From contig CAMLEF010000091.1 of assembly GCA_946478675.1 (NCBI GenBank), positions 1 to 13,236 of the forward strand: a DNA stretch of 13,236 bases, in the 5' to 3' direction. This document shows, one piece after another, positions 12,185-13,236 of the stretch; within the stretch, counting starts at the first letter, position 1, and the number at the start of each line of letters is the position of its first letter. The translations under genes were made by a program, and so were the position numbers. The notes beneath the pieces are model-generated. The model was not told the DNA's origin. It made no database searches and saw nothing but the letters and a program-made list of their open reading frames with translations. This DNA is from an uncultured Flavobacteriales bacterium. GTDB taxonomy: Bacteria > Bacteroidota > Bacteroidia > Palsa-965.

Positions 12185-13236
12185 ATGCAGCGTTTTCTCA
12201 CCCGGTTCACCATCCCGCTGATCGTGCTGTTCAGCGTGTGGGCTTCTGCGAACCTGAAGTGGGGCGGCAAACACTGGAAATACACGATCATCTCCGACGG
12301 AAAAGGTTATTACGCGTACCTGCCGGCGACGTTCATCTACCACGATCTCAATCTCGGTTTCTTCGACACGATCGAAGCGACGTATTACGATGAGCACGTG
12401 AAGTACGATTACCGCAGCAACGCTTACGGCAAAAGCATCGACAAATATTTCTGCGGTGTCGCGGTGCTGCAAACGCCGTTCTTCCTCGCAGGACATCTCG
12501 CCACGTTAATCAGTGGAAAGCCGGCCGACGGTTACTCCATTCTCTACGTCACGTTCATTTGCTTCGGCGCTATTTTCTATCTCACGATCGGGCTGCTCTT
12601 CCTGCAGAAATTCCTGCGCATGCACGGCGCTTCACCGGGACAATCGGCATTCATCGTTGCGCTCATTTTCTTCGGAACGAACTTGTTTTATTACGCGATC
12701 GTCGAGCCGATGATGTCGCACGTGTATTCGTTTGCACTTGTGAGCATCTTTCTTGTCGTGGCGAAAAAATGGACGCAGCGGGGAGAACGGAACTATTTGC
12801 TGCGAATGGCATTGCTGCTCGGGTTGATCACGCTGGTGCGGCCCGTGAATGCGCTGATTGTTTCCTGGCTGATCGTCGAAGCCGGCGGCGTACGGGCGTT
12901 GCTGCTGCGGATTAAAAATTCAGTCGACCTGAAGCTGCTGCTCGTTTCACTGGCGCTTTTTATTCTTCCCGTCTCGCTGCAATTCATCATTTACTATTTG
13001 CAGACCGGGCATTTCTTCGTCGACGCTTACGGGAAAGAAGGCTTTGATTTCCTCCATCCGCAGATCGGCCCGTTCCTTTTCAGCTATCGGAAAGGCTTGT
13101 TCGTTTATTTGCCGCTGACGCTGGTGGCGCTTGCAGGATTTTATTTCTACTGGAAAAAAGACAGCCTCCGCGCGTTGTGGTCGTTTATATTTCTCGCGAT
13201 CGTCATTTACGTTTTGTCCAGCTGGTGGATGTGGTA
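12185..13236 (+). CDS. polytopic membrane protein, GT-C glycosyltransferase-like, N-terminal part
   Basis: The frame opens with ATG at 12185 and runs off the window after 350 complete codons. The protein is very hydrophobic, with a first membrane segment at residues 8-23 and about seven more visible. The segment after TM1 carries SDGKGYYAYLPATF (37-50), where Asp38 sits where GT-C transferases keep the catalytic acidic residue in the first external loop. Later blocks are FFGTNLFYYAIVEPMMSHVY (162-181), LVRPVN (217-222) and SYRKGLFVYLPL (300-311), all of a type seen in GT39/GT83-like bacterial membrane transferases that use polyprenyl-phosphate sugars. The enzyme would transfer a sugar to lipid or protein on the periplasmic side of the inner membrane. 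Substrate and exact family are not determinable here. No convincing promoter is seen just upstream; AT-rich repeats fill that space. Confidence 0.8.
   Translation, partial: MQRFLTRFTIPLIVLFSVWASANLKWGGKHWKYTIISDGKGYYAYLPATFIYHDLNLGFFDTIEATYYDEHVKYDYRSNAYGKSIDKYFCGVAVLQTPFFLAGHLATLISGKPADGYSILYVTFICFGAIFYLTIGLLFLQKFLRMHGASPGQSAFIVALIFFGTNLFYYAIVEPMMSHVYSFALVSIFLVVAKKWTQRGERNYLLRMALLLGLITLVRPVNALIVSWLIVEAGGVRALLLRIKNSVDLKLLLVSLALFILPVSLQFIIYYLQTGHFFVDAYGKEGFDFLHPQIGPFLFSYRKGLFVYLPLTLVALAGFYFYWKKDSLRALWSFIFLAIVIYVLSSWWMW

Noticed and set aside
12110..12496. 128-codon minus-strand frame at the start of the GT-C-like gene
   Set aside because: It is antisense to the membrane protein, starts within it and ends in repeat DNA; its composition is typical of a shadow frame.

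Overview
The window looks like a chromosomal segment from a member of the Bacteroidota, possibly a Chitinophagales- or Sphingobacteriales-like lineage with moderate GC; the order is an inference. Four things support this. An S46 dipeptidyl-peptidase, a FucP-type sugar permease, a FISUMP-domain protein and secreted proteins with SAQ- or LAQ-type signal peptide ends are all present. Several genes are preceded by the Bacteroidota promoter signature (-33 TTG, -7 TAnnTTTG) instead of sigma70 boxes. Shine-Dalgarno sequences are scarce. The spacers carry the short AT-rich or CACGGAG-type phrases common in Bacteroidota genomes. I see no tRNA, rRNA, insertion sequence or CRISPR array.

Layout. From 1 to about 8520 every recognised gene is on the minus strand. 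In ascending coordinates these are the N-terminal part of an S46 peptidase (1-388), a small secreted beta-rich protein (551-985), a six-TM class III adenylate cyclase (1124-2569), a FISUMP-domain protein (2764-3339), a 1078-residue TerB-ABCG fusion transporter (3639-6875), and a two-gene operon of a lipoprotein and a small secreted protein (8520 down to 7133). A FucP-family MFS permease runs on the plus strand (8820-10586) and converges, across a 12-bp-stem terminator, on a Bcp/PrxQ-like peroxiredoxin (10663-11139, minus). That gene is divergent from a typical 2-Cys peroxiredoxin of the AhpC/Prx1 class (11355-11984, plus). The last gene (12185 to the window end, plus) is a partial polytopic membrane protein resembling GT-C glycosyltransferases.

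How the genes relate. Most are separate transcription units, each with its own promoter-like element and often a clear hairpin terminator. The clearest functional module is the divergent peroxiredoxin pair, with a perfect 7-9-7 inverted repeat between the two promoters that is a candidate operator for a peroxide-sensing regulator. The other striking features are architectural: a periplasmic insert of about 130 residues between TM5 and TM6 of the sugar permease, which resembles a PA-type domain; a TerB-like N-terminus and a very large external loop in the ABC transporter; and a coding-like tail of about 65 codons, in frame after the FISUMP stop and overlapping the TTG start of the cyclase. I did not identify a new defence or mobile system. 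The best candidates for something undescribed are these fusions and the FISUMP-cyclase junction.
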